NCBI RefSeq assembly: GCF_038396675.1
Contig: NC_088921.1
Coordinates: 30,517,501 to 30,581,500 of the forward strand
Direction: 5' to 3'
DNA length: 64,000 nucleotides
Origin: Hydra vulgaris
Lineage: Eukaryota > Cnidaria > Hydrozoa > Anthoathecata > Hydridae
Shown here: positions 47,307 to 60,467 of the stretch, piece by piece
Numbering within the stretch: position 1 is the stretch's first letter
Layout: each line of letters opens with the position of its first letter
Program-made: the position numbers and the translations under genes
Notes under the pieces: generated by a model
The model's input: only the letters and a program-made list of their open reading frames with translations
The model's database searches: none
Told to the model about the DNA's origin: nothing

Positions 47307-49316
47307 ATGGGAAACCTTCGAAATTTAGTGCGGCCGTGGCGCAGTGGTTAGAGCGCTTGCTTTATAAGCAAGAGATCGAGGTTCGAAACGAGCTTTGGAC
47401 ATATTTTCGCGTCACGGTAAGGAAGGAGGCGTGAACTTTCTGGTTAAATGCACATCCGCGGTGCTCTGTGACTAGACCGTTAGGTCTTCTTGGGGCACCT
47501 AAATAACAGTATAAAAAAAAAAAAAAAAAAAAAAAGAAATAACAAAAGAAAGTCATCAAGAAAGGGTGTTGGTGGTTGTGGTTGTAAAAAACCTGTAAAT
47601 ATTGTAAATAATAAATGTGGTATCAATAGATATAAAAAAAATGTAAATATTGAAAATATCACTAAAAGAAATTTTACCATTAAAGCAGCTGAACATTCTG
47701 GAAGTAGTGATGATTGTTTTTTATTTATAAATTTTAAAATACTTATGGAAATGATAGCAGTAGGAAACAAGTGTCAAGAATGTGGGGAAGCTAATGTCAC
47801 AATATCTAATAGTTTGGATGATAGACGGGGATTTTCTCATAAAATTTTTTACTTTTGTGGAAAATGTAAAAACAAAAGTCAAAAGTATACTTCACCTTTT
47901 AGTGCTTCTGAAAAAATGTATGGTTGTAAGCCAAGTGAAATTAATATTCGATTGGTTATGGCTTTTCGAGAAATTGGTAAAGGGCACGAATCGATTAAAA
48001 CATTTGCACGACGTATGAATATGCACTCAATATCTAATACTGCCTTTAGAAATATTAATTATAAGTTATTTTCTGCATACAAAAGTTCTGCACTAGAAAG
48101 TATGCAAAATGCTGCAAATGAAGCAAAAATGGAAGAAATTGTCCCAGGTACACATTTTTGTCGTGTATCGGTTGATGGAACTTGGCAAAAAAGAGGACAC
48201 TCCTCGTTGAACAGTGTAGTGACAGCAGTAAGCAAAGGAAAGTGTTTGGATGTTATTGTTTTATCAAAACATTGTAGACAGTGTATAATATGGGGTGGAA
48301 AAAAAGGGGCAACAGAATACACAAATTGGAAAGTTGCACATAATTGTAAAATTAACCATAGAAAGTCATCAGGAGCAATGGAATCCTCAGGTGCTATTGA
48401 GATATTTCAGCAATCTGTAAGTCGAAGTAAACTAGTTTATAATGAGTATCTTGGAGATGGAGACACAGCTTCTTACAAAGAAGTTGTTAACTCCAAGCCC
48501 TACGAAGCACAGTTTGGTATTACACCTGTTAAACTTGAATGTATTGGACATGTAAACAAATGAATAGGTTCTCGACTTAGGACACTAGTACAATAATATA
48601 AAAACACCTCTACACCATTTGGTGGAAAAGAAAAATTGACAAACAATTCCATCAATTTAATAACAAATTATTATGGTATTGCCATTCAAAGAAGTCTAAA
48701 TTTAAATTGCACTGACGATGAAAAAATTTACACAATGAAAAAGTGGATAGGTAATATCCTTCATCATTGTTCCAACTTTTCTAACTTAGATAAGCGCCAC
48801 ATGTTTTGTCCACCAGGAGAAGAATCGTGGTATAGTTACAAGAATAAAAAACTATAAAAACACAAAGAGAGGATTAATTTACCAGAGTGGATGTTTCCTA
48901 TCTTGTCAAAGATTTTCCAAGACCTTTCAAATGATGACCTTCTTCGCAAGTGCATCCACGGGGAAACTCAAAATGCTAACGAGTCCCTGAATAATATCAT
49001 CTGGATGAAATGCCCCAAGCAAGTCTTTGTAGAAAGATCAATTCTACAGTTAGGTGCATACAGTACTATTCTTCAATTTAATGAAGGTCAATTTGGACTT
49101 GTTAAAGTGTATGAAAATCTTGGAATACAGACCGGTCTCTATTTTAATAATATATCTGAAAAAATGAACCGACGCAGCATCCAAAATTTACTTATTAAAA
49201 CATCAGATAAGACTAAAGCAAAAAGAAAAAAGCTAAAAGCCATCAAGAAGGGTTTATTGGATAAAGACTTACATAAAGAGGGAGGAGAAACTTATTTAGA
49301 AGGAGGATTTTAGTTT
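47307..49316 (+). pseudogene. Mutator-like/Kolobok transposase, broken by a SINE and stops
   Basis: ATG at 47307 starts MGNLRN, is interrupted by a SINE (47325-47535), and resumes in frame with NKRKSSRKGVGGCGCKK. Cys-pair motifs CQECG and FCGKCK suggest a zinc finger. RVSVDGTWQKRGHSSLNSVV with VLSKHCRQC follows (catalytic Asp in DGTW), then YLGDGDTASYKEV (second Asp) and LECIGHVNK. After in-frame stops at 48561 and 48593 the same frame goes on with YYGIAIQRSLNLN, CPPGEESWYSYK, a third stop near 48856, and HGETQNANESLNNIIWMKCP (probable catalytic Glu), ending at TAG (49314). The block order matches the 'Mutator-like transposase' domain family found in many animal genomes. Three stops plus the SINE make it inactive. 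Confidence 0.85.
47325..47535 (+). mobile_element. tRNA-derived SINE, 211 bp, with 5-bp target duplication
   Basis: It begins TTAGTGCGGCCGTGGCGCAG. It has an A box (TGGCGCAGTGG), an anticodon-like stem-loop CTTGC-TTTATAA-GCAAG, and a B box (GAGGTTCGAAACG). The tail region CTAGACCGTTAGGTCTTCTT is followed by about 23 A. The direct repeat GAAAT flanks it (47320-47324 and 47536-47540). The T stem does not pair properly, so it is not a working tRNA. It resembles the older SINEs at 15.8 and 43.6 kb in layout and tail. Confidence 0.9.
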
Positions 49317-49883
49317 TAAAAACAAATTTTTTTTCTTGTTTTTTGATTTTCTACCATATCGTTTTTCAAGAAAATCGTCTCACGTAAAACATCATAACTT
49401 TTAAATTATTAATGATAACTACTTGAAATTTTCAGGGCTTATTCATCCAGTGTACTGCTAGTGCCTGAGTTTTTTTCAAACAAATTTATTTTTTGTAAGT
49501 TGTGGTTAGGGAACTAAGATTAAAGGCCAAGTAGCAGATTTTTCGAAAATACAGTTGTTTTGAAGCATAACTTTTAGTAGAAACAAGATCTTTTAATAAA
49601 AAAAACTCACGCACTAGATACAGGTAGCACGCACAAGTATACCAAGTTTGAAAGTAAAATAAGCTTTTACTCATAATTGTGTTTCTAGTAATTCTCATAA
49701 TTGTGTTTCTAGAAAACTCTATTTTTTGGGGTTATTTTGACTCTTAGAGGCCTATATGTGATCATCAATATATTTTAGGAGATCGAAAATATATATTATT
49801 TTTCACACATTCTGTACCTACTTTTGAAAAAATTAATGGTTCATGAATAAAAATAAACTTTTTTTGATTACGTAGGAACCACC
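49317..49883. other. 3' noncoding part of the Kolobok-like element
   Basis: No further gene is visible between the transposase stop and the right inverted end. A 70-codon minus-strand frame here has no support. Confidence 0.5.
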
Positions 49884-50125
49884 TTAATGGATGTTTCAAA
49901 ACAGTTTGAGGCGTAACACTTTTTCTGAATAAATTAAGCAAAGATTAGTTATATAAAAATATATATATTAAATGAATTAAGAGTACAATTATTTTTCGTA
50001 ACTTCGGATTGAAATCAAATGCGGTCTTCTTTCTATACGAAAACAATAAAAACTTATAAATATAGAAAAGTTTACTAGTGGAAACAATGTCTAAATATCA
50101 AAAAAATTACGTTGTTAGACTTACA

Positions 50126-52196
50126 TTATTTGCCCCTGCCTCTTCCTCTTCCCCAGCTACTGCTTCCACCACCACCTCCGCCACCGCCTCCACCACCACC
50201 GCCTCCTCCTCCACCACCACCTGCTCCGCTTCCGCCTCCACCACCACCACCACCGCCTCCACTGCTTCTGCTACCACCTCTCCAAGGATCAGCAAATTCA
50301 CTTCTATATCAAAATAGAATTCAGTATAGTTATTATTATAATAATATAATATTAATATAATAAAAAGCACATTATAATAAAGATCTTACATCTCTTTTTT
50401 TCCGTAACCATATCCGCCATATCCATTGTCGCTTTTATCTTTGTCTTCATTTCTAGGTTGAAGATAAAGTAAGGTTTAATGTTACATTATAAACAAGGTG
50501 TAAGTTAAAGCAACAAAACTTACATTTCTCTTTTTCCGTAACCATATCCGCCATATCCATTGTCGCTTTTATCTTTGTCTTCATTTCTAGGTTGAAGATA
50601 AAGTAAGGTTTAATGTTACATTATAAATAAGGTGTAAGTTAAAGCAACAAAACTTACATTTCTCTTTTTCCGTAACCATATCCGCCATATCCATTGTCGC
50701 TTTTATCTTTGTCTTCATTTCTAGGTTGAAGATAAAGTAAGGTTTAATGTTTCATTATAAATAAGGTGTAAGTTAAAGCAACAAAACTTACATTTCTCTT
50801 TTTCCGTAACCATATCCGCCATATCCACTTTCGCTTTTATCTTTGTCTTCATTTCTACGTTGAAGATAAAGTTAGGTTTAATGTTACATTATAAATAAGG
50901 TGTTAGTTAATGCAACAAAACTTACATTTCTCTTTTTCCGTAACCATATCCGCCATATTCACTTTCGCTTTTATCTTTGTCTTCATTTCTAGGTTGAATA
51001 TAAAGTAAGTTTTAATGTTACATTATAAATAAGGTGTTAGTTAATGCAACAAAACTTACATTTCTCTTTTTCCGTAACCATATCCGCCATATCCACTTTC
51101 GCTTTTATCTTTGTCTTCATTTCTACGTTGAAGATAAAGTTAGGTTTAATGTTACATTATAAATAAGGTGTTAGTTAATGCAACAAAACTTACATTTCTC
51201 TTTTTCCGTAACCATATCCGCCATATTCACTTTCGCTTTTATCTTTGTCTTCATTTCTAGGTTGAAGATAAAGTAAGGTTTAATGTTACATTATAAATAA
51301 GGTGTAAGTTAAAGCAACAAAACTTACATTTCTCTTTTTCCGTAACCATATCCGCCATATCCACTTTCGCTTTTATCTTTGTCTTCATTTCTACGTTGAA
51401 GATAAAGTTAGGTTTAATGTTACATTATAAATAAGGTGTTAGTTAATGCAACAAAACTTACATTTCTCTTTTTCCGTAACCATATCCGCCATATTCACTT
51501 TCGCTTTTATCTTTGTCTTCATTTCTAGGTTGAATATAAAGTAAGTTTTAATGTTACATTATAAATAAGGTGTTAGTTAATGCAACAAAACTTACATTTC
51601 TCTTTTTCCGTAACCATATCCCCCATAATCACTCAGTTTATTTGAAAATAACTCTTTGTTTTCCTAAAATAAAAAAAAAGCATTTATATTTTTAAATTAA
51701 TATCAAAAATTTTCAAAAAGATAAATTAAAAAAGCACAGATTTTAAATAAAAGCTAAGAAATTTGATAAAAGCTTTAAAAAAATCTAAAAGAAAAAGAAA
51801 ATGTTAGCAAAATTAAAATTACTTCTTGACTTGATTCATCTTCGTTATCGATTCTAAAAGATATATTTTATATGATAATTAGTACTCTGCAAATTTTAAA
51901 TTACCAAAACATTTAAAGTTAAGGATATTCACTTTGTATCGGCAACATTATCTTCGGCATGCTTGAAAGGAGCTGCTTCGCTCAGCTAAACAACAAGCCA
52001 CATATTGTTCAAAAATTTGATAAATACTTAATTAGTAAATTATGAAGTAATTATGTCAACTTAAAAATATTATTTTACAATATAAAAACATATATTTGTT
52101 AATATATAAATATAAGTTATATTATTTAATTTTACTCACAAAAACTTGAAAAGAAATCAGGAACGTAACAAAAATGCACAAGTAGTTCATTCTCAT
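50126..52196 (-). CDS. Secreted Gly/Tyr-rich repeat precursor with KR sites, 14 exons (right copy)
   Basis: Exons on minus: 52196-52140, 51985-51933, 51853-51823, 51663-51596; then nine 63-nt modules starting at 51524, 51390, 51256, 51122, 50988, 50854, 50720, 50586 and 50452; then 50303-50126. All borders are GT..AG and the frame is continuous (317 aa). Signal peptide MRMNYLCIFVTFLISFQVF; acidic spacer; exon 4 lacks the 15-residue Gly/Tyr expansion present in the left copy. The modules read INEDKDKSES(E/G)YGGYGYG-KR-E in alternation for the first six, KSDNGYGGYGYG in the last three, with GKKE in the ninth. The tail is poly-Gly ending GRGRGRGK. Gly-Lys-Arg suggests processing to amidated peptides (inference). 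The ORF is intact although the arm carries a transposon in the presumed 3' untranslated region, so its polyadenylation may be altered. Confidence 0.85.
50390..51524 (-). repeat. 134-bp exon+intron tandem repeat, 9 units
   Basis: Exon starts are exactly 134 bp apart nine times. Units alternate between two types in the first six (acceptor CCTAG with a Glu variant, acceptor CGTAG with a Gly variant), giving a 268-bp higher-order repeat. The last three are of a third type. Confidence 0.95.
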
Positions 52197-52236
52197 TGAA
52201 CGCCACAAATTTTATTTGATTAAAATTATTCATCGT

Positions 52237-52243
52237 TTTTATA
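52237..52243 (-). promoter_or_regulatory. TATA box of the right repeat-precursor gene
   Basis: TATAAAA on the minus strand, 41 bp before the ATG at 52196, in the same position as in the left copy. Confidence 0.5.
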
Positions 52244-53885
<1,642 letters not shown>

Positions 53886-54114
53886 ATGTAGTGTGGCAAT
53901 TACCCAAAAAAGTATTGTATTTGTTTTATATAATCCATAAATACAAAAATGTTAATATATATATTTGACTATCTTGCTTTATATTAACAACACGCTATTA
54001 CAAAAATAAGTTCTACTCCAGCAATACAAATTACAAAAAACATTGCATGGCAGTCACATGACTCAACACTCAGAGTCATGACAGTTAAGTAATAAGCGAT
54101 ATACTATAGCAACA
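53886..54114 (-). repeat. 3' LTR of the BEL/Pao copy (right arm)
   Basis: On minus it starts TGTTGCTATAGTATATCGC after the purine tract GCAGGGGAG and ends near a TACA, matching the left-arm LTR (9181-9414). Confidence 0.6.
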
Positions 54115-57100
54115 CTCCCCTGCGCAGGGAGCCGTTAAGATAAATAAAGAATAAGTTTTTCATCAATAAATTGTACGTTCAATTTATAAACATTCTCTGA
54201 GACACATTCTATTGGGTGATGTTTATTTATTAGTCTGTTAATCCTTAGGTGTTCGTTGTTAGGAATATAACTTACTGTGGCACTTCTTAATTCATTGTCC
54301 TCTGATTGCTTAATGTCTTCAACAATACATACTTTCCACAGTATACGGGATTTATTGGAATCTTCTATTAAAACTATATCACCAACTTGAATTAGAGATG
54401 AACCTTTAATATTGGAGCTTTTGTGTTGTTCACGCAAATTCTTTAAATACTCATCTTTCCATCTTGATCTAAAATGTGTCAACAGCATTGAAAGATGCTT
54501 ACTACGTTGGTTTATATTTGCACAATAATAATTTGCTGACATTTCAGGTATAACTTTTAAATTCAACTTCCTTTCAAATATTAAATGATTTGGTGTTATC
54601 ACCGTGTCTCCAGGTTCTTCATAAATAAAGGTCAATGATCGGTTATTAATGACACTTTCAACTTCAAGAAGGAAAAAAAAGCTCCGAAGACCACGAACAG
54701 CACTTGCAGCCGTACAATCAGGACCAAATCTAAAATATTAGCACGTGTACTAAAACATGTGAATAAAAATATCCAAACTTTATTATTAATATGTGAATTA
54801 TTCAAAAATGTAACATATAACGGACCAGCATAATCCACCCCTGTAAATTTAAAGGGATAATCTAGATTTAATCTGCTTACCGGTAAGGGTGAGGAAATTG
54901 GGTAAAAATATGGTTTTCTTTTAAATTTTTTATATACAATTCTTTTTTGATTATACTGTTAATTGGAGTCCTCGCGTCAGGAACCCAGTATCTATACCTT
55001 TAGTTCACTAAGGGTGTTTTAACACCATTATGTTTTACGAGGAGCTTTTTCAATAAAAGCTTTGAAAAATAACTTTCACGAGGTAGAAATATAAGAAATT
55101 CAGCATTTTATGGCAATGGAGCATTTTCCATTTGCTCTTGATAACGTATTATGCTATTTATTTCTTTAAGTCTTAAATCTTTCCGTAATTGTAAAAAGAA
55201 AGTTTTGGTATATACATTGCGTTGAATATGTTTAATCCATAAAGTATTTGTATTGTCTGATTCCTCAGCTGATAACATTGGAGACTTCAACGGAATTGAT
55301 TTAATAATTCTTGTTTTGAAATTTTTAATGATTCGTAACACCTATGCTGTGGCCCGCAATAATTTGTAATAACTATGAAATTTGGAAATATCAATGATGA
55401 AACCGTCTCTTTTGGAGACAGTATGGTGAACAAGACAGGTTAACTCCTCTAACTTCTCTGAATCGTTTTGAAACTAGATATTTATCCTATAAGATATTAA
55501 GAAAATCTGATCCATTGAACCAGATTGCCTGTTTCTTTAAGTCGTCAATAAACATCCACGTGAAATAATATCTGCAGGGTTTCGATTCGATTTAACATAC
55601 TTTCAAGATGTAATATCGTTAAGATTTCGAACTTTATTGAGTCTGTTCTGAACAAAAATTTCGTATTTCTTAGTTTATTATTTATCCAATGAAAACATAT
55701 TGCGGAATCTGTCCAACAAGTAACTTTATCAGTATTATAAACAGATTTAAGTTCATTTTGTATGTTGTTTAATAATTCAGCTCATAATAAAATAGAACTG
55801 AGTTCAAGGCCAGGTATTGTTGTCATACTTACTGAGGCAACACTAGATTTAGAGCTATTAAAGTAGAAAATGAATGAGTTTCATTAAAAAAAGTGTCGTT
55901 AAACACATTACCCATAAGCCCTGTTACTAGCCCTGTTCAAAAATTCATAAATTAAAGTGTCATTTTTGTTTGTTCCAAATAAGGCATAGAACTTTATTTT
56001 TTTTGTTTTGAATAAATTCATCGTCTTAAAAAGATCTTCCAAGTCCCTACAATTTGGTTCAAATTTTCGAAGGTGAAAACCATCTTCCTTTAAAATTCTT
56101 TTTTCACCATTCATAAAATTTTATATATTGATCTACTTCATCAAAACAACTTCATCATCTATTTATAAGTTTATTAACAAAACATGGTTTTCTATTTAAG
56201 TATTTTTCCAGGTGTAATTTTAATGTTCCATTAAGTACAAATGGAAACGACGTAATTCTGAACATCACTCTACAAAAGCAATATGTTGCTAATTTTTCGT
56301 TCGATAAATTTTTAACAGTTAAATTGTTCAGATTATTATACCATACAAACCTAACATCATCGCGACATTCTTCTGTAAGAATTATCTGAAGAAACGCCTT
56401 TTCGATATCTGTGATAAAAGCAATTCTTTAAGATCGAAACCGTAACAAAGTTCCAAAAAGTGACGTTGTCAAAGTAGGACCTGAATATAGCCAATGATTA
56501 AGTGATGCACCAAGGGATTTTGCATCAACATCAAGTATCATTCGAATTTTTGTAGTTATTTTGTCAACACTTTAACTGTTAGGGTAAGTAATAAACTTTT
56601 CAAAAATTCCATGAGATAATTGATCTTTAATAATATTATTGTAAGAATTAAATAAGTTTTCATCTTTTAAAAATTGTTTAGTCAGAGAATTCATTCGATT
56701 GACACATAAAGAATAGTTTATAGGTAACACAAAATGATCATCACGAAATGGTAATTTAACCATATAACAACCTAAATGACTATCAAAATAAGTAGACTCT
56801 TTAAAATTGCTGAATTATTTTCCTTACTATCATCTTTATTATCCCAAATTTCTCTTAAAGAAGATTTTATAACCAAATTATCTTTAATAAATTCAGAGTG
56901 TACCTTCAAAACATGTACTGCACTTACAAAAGAACAACTTCCTCTCTTATTACCTGAATGACCACTTAATACATATCCTCCTAATTCAAATTTTAAAGCA
57001 ACTGGCCCAGAATTGCCTCGAATAGTTGTATCATCAACAAACTTCCTGTAAAAACCTGCCCCTCCTTGGATATCAATACTCAATGGACAATTTATTACTT

Positions 57101-58730
57101 CATCTACTTATATTAGATGCTTTAAATAATTATAATTCTTAATAGCGAAATCAGTATGTTGACCATTTATGGGGGCACATATGTCCTAGACAAAACAAGA
57201 AATTAAAAAAAAACAACCAGTAGTACCTTTAACAGTACATTGAACCCTCACTAATACCTCAGTTTCACTCTGATTTCCAAATGTATTAATGATGTTTGTC
57301 TTTGTGTCTAACGTTTTTAAATCGAGTTTACTTCACAATGATGGTGAGATGTAACTAACATCGTTGTGAACAACGATCAAATAGAAGATGTGCTGGATAA
57401 CTATACTTACTTGAGATCACAATGGCTTTTGCTGTTTTCAATAAAACTGAATTTCCATGCTTCGATAACGAACCAGCTAAGTTTAAGCAAATAAAGCATT
57501 TCATTTTAGTACTACAACTTTTAGCAATGTACCCTATTATTAAATACTTTAAATATCTTCTTTTCTGTTTTAAAATCTTTCCTCTATCACCTAAACTTAT
57601 AACTGTTTTGCATCCTTGGGGCTTGTGACTTATATCAAAAAGTATATATTTTAAATAGCCATTAAAATTGGTAAACTTATTTTGTGGTTTCATATCTCCA
57701 ATCGAATATAATGTTTCTGCAGCAAAGTGTTGAGATTTATTTTTACTAAATTGACTTCTTTTGCGAGCTTGAATCTCAGTTCTTAAAATGTCTAATACAA
57801 CTTTTATATCCCAGCAGTTTCCAGCATCAGTGAATTCTTTTAAAATAGTTTAACTTCTTGAATTTTTTGCATAAATAATGGTATAAGAAGAGGTCCATAT
57901 TGTTTGGAATCAATTTCTAAACTCCTTGCTTGAATTTCTATATTGTCATAAGTTCTTCCAAAAGACGATATACATTTGATATTATTAACTCGTTCAATTG
58001 ACAATAATGTTCTCATATGTGAAGATATAATTGTTTATTATCAAATCCAATTAATGGTTTAGTTGTTATTAATTGATTAATTGTTCATTATCAAATCTTT
58101 CTTTTAATAAACTTTATAGAAAGTTATAATTATCACTTGTGCAAGCCTTGGAATAGTAAAATGTGCTTGTCCTTCTAAAAGATTTCTTAAGTTAATTTCT
58201 GAATTTGACTTAAGTCTTCATTACTATCTATTGCACACATAAAATTTTCATTGAGCGTTTGCCAATGTTCAGGGTTACTATTAAATGGCTTTAACTTTAT
58301 AGATGGAAGTTTCATCATTTTCATTCTTTTATAGGATTATTTATTTACTTTTATATATTTGTTAAACTGTTTGAACTAGAATTAAATTTGTCAATAAACT
58401 TATTTATTGCAGATAAGTTTGATCGATAAAAAATAACAAAGTCAGTGCTACTATCTGAAGATCTTCTTCTTCATCAATTAAACTTACTATTTCTGGTTTT
58501 GAATTTAGAATCTTATTAAATTTGTCAATCAGAGTGTCACGAAGATCAGCCAGGATTTCAATAGAGTCATGAAAGGTACTTAAACTATCCTCTTCATTAA
58601 GTATCTTATCTAAAATATGTTTAACTGAGTTGATGTTGGTAGTACGAATTCGAAATTTAAAGTGTGTCTTATATAAAGAATAATATTTGTCAAAATGCAG
58701 TTCACCCATCATCACAAAATCCCACATCAC
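54115..58730 (-). pseudogene. BEL/Pao retrotransposon gag-pol, decayed
   Basis: Minus-strand blocks in order from high to low coordinates: a gag N-terminal region (58730-58404); a KLPSIKLKPFN..PEHWQ block near 58310-58200, typical of the BEL gag domain DUF1759; a zinc-knuckle region near 57560 (YIAKSCSTKMKCFIC); a protease-like block (57083-56772, RGNSGPVALKFELGGYVLSG); an RT N-terminal block (56763-56572); an RT C-terminal block (56114-55908); an integrase zinc-binding and core region (about 55341-54632); and the C-terminal domain (54635-54135). Many stops, frameshifts and gaps lie between them. A 3' LTR follows. No 5' LTR was found near 58.75 kb. The copy is inactive. Only its 3' third lies inside the right duplication arm. 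Confidence 0.85.
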
Positions 58731-60467
58731 GCATCACACATCACACATCACACACCAATATAAATAACCTTTTGCTTTTGAACCGTCTGAATTTATCTTA
58801 ACCATTTACTCTTGGTCTGTGGTTGCACTTACTCTTAGTCTGAGGTTGCTATTTACGATGATTTATTTAAAGTTAAATCAAACTTTAAACTCAAAGTTAA
58901 ATAAAATAAAAATATATATATTGTTTCTACCTATGTAAGTTACCAAGTGGGCAAAGGGACGTCCATGAGACGTCCGTTTTGGACCAGGAGAGGTCTCAAT
59001 TGGACTAAGGGGAGGCGTACAAGGACGTGCCAGTTTAAACGCTTTTCGTCCGTTTAAAAGAGACAAGAAATATACGCGTAACTAAGACGTCACATGAGAC
59101 TTCCTAAGAAAGCATGTCCGACGTCTTACGGACATCCTTAGGACAACTTATACCCCTTGGGGCGTCCTTGGGACGTCTTATGTTAGGTTTTATTTTCTTA
59201 ATTAGGGTAAAATCCGTGGTTTATGACTGTGTCAGACTAGTTTCCATTAATAATGCCTAATAATAACTAGAATTCTGTTTCGCTACAGAAAAAAAAAATT
59301 ATAAAAAAAAAGACAGCAATTAATAATCTGACAATATTTATTAGTGAAAATAAATTCCAAAAACATGCAAAAAGCAAATAAGTTAAAATATTAGTTACTT
59401 TTTGAGATATCCTTTGTCAAGTTTTTGATGGATCCAAAAACTTTTCTAAAAATAAAAATAATAAACTTTTGTATGAAATATACTAATAATTTTAATTTTT
59501 TACATTATGAAATTGTAAATAAAAGAGTATATTTTTAAATATGTTTATGCAATTTTTATATCATTTATATTATTTAAATACATCTACTTTTTAAATGCAA
59601 GTTTTTGATTTGTATAATCAGTTTTACTTTATTAAGTTACTAAGTCAAAGAGTTATTTCACTGAACTTTATGGAGGTCATTAATACTTATTATTATTAGT
59701 AATATTATTAATTGTTAATACTAATTAGTATTCATGTTAGTAACACTTATTAGTATGAATGGCGATTTAAAGTAATGGCTGAAAAAAGTGAAAAATGTTT
59801 CTTGCTAAATTTAAATGTTAAAAACCTCATTATGCTTTAAAACACAGTAAACTTTTTAGCATCAAGAAATAGACTTTAGTTTCTTAAGTCATTGCCATTA
59901 TTCAATTGACGGTTACTAAGTACCTTAAATCTTACGGACCAAAACTAGATATTGAAATTACATACCTAGAATGCAGCAATAGTACATTGACTTCGAAAAA
60001 GCTCTTTTTCCAGATATCCCATCTTTACAAAATAAATCTTGAACATTACAAACTATCAATGCATCTTTTCCTTTAAGGGCCTTTATAACCAATCCCTATT
60101 TATGTTATAAAAAAATGTTGTAAAAATTTATTTTGGTTTATATTTGCTAACAAATTCACCATAAAATTAATATAGAAAGTTACTTAAAAGGGTCAGATTG
60201 AAAAATTTTATTTTTCAAAAAGAAAGACTATTGCTGCCACAAGCCTTTTTTGGTTTGTGGCAACGTTTATTTATTAATTTTTTATGTTGTTGCAAAAAGC
60301 CTCTTTTTGTAAAAATAGAATTGCAATGAAAAACAAGGAATAGTGAGGGAATTTAGATGTATGCAAAAAATATGTGCAACCTTTTTAAACTTAATTGGAA
60401 AGTAAAAATATACAGAATAAACGTTTAGATGGGGGCAATAATAACGGATATACTATGCAAGGTATTA
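58731..60467. other. Noncoding DNA between BEL and hAT remnants
   Basis: A CACATCACACATCAC microrepeat (58728-58755) is followed by the ACGTC-rich block at 58945-59185, then A+T-rich sequence with TATTAGTA repeats near 59690-59755. No gene is supported. Confidence 0.5.
58945..59185. repeat. GACGTC-rich block
   Basis: About 240 bp, much richer in G+C than its surroundings, with many GGACGTCC, GACGTCTTA and GAGACGTCC variants in both orientations. It resembles the ACGT-rich elements at 20.3 and 33.4-36.0 kb in style, but no matching terminal repeat was found. Confidence 0.5.

Larger units (their letters stand above)
46894..49887 (+). mobile_element. Kolobok/Mutator-like DNA transposon with TTAA target duplication
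   Basis: The element is 46898-49883, flanked by TTAA at 46894-46897 and 49884-49887. The ends are inverted: CGTGGTTCGTACATAATCAAAA on the left and, in reverse complement, GGTGGTTCCTACGTAATCAAAA on the right. The left arm (around 12300-12320) is the uninterrupted site with a single TTAA context, which fixes the borders. A TTAA duplication is known for piggyBac and Kolobok; the transposase type favours Kolobok. It carries a decayed transposase gene and an inserted SINE. It sits in the 3' untranslated region of the minus-strand repeat-precursor gene. Confidence 0.85.

Noticed and set aside
47330-47405. tRNA gene (anticodon loop TTTATAA)
   Set aside because: The T stem does not pair and the sequence continues into a conserved tail with poly(A) and a target duplication, so it is the head of a SINE.
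47490-47540. N-terminus MGHLNNSIKKKKKKKR for the transposase
   Set aside because: It begins at TTG in the SINE and the Lys run is its poly(A) tail. The real start is ATG at 47307.
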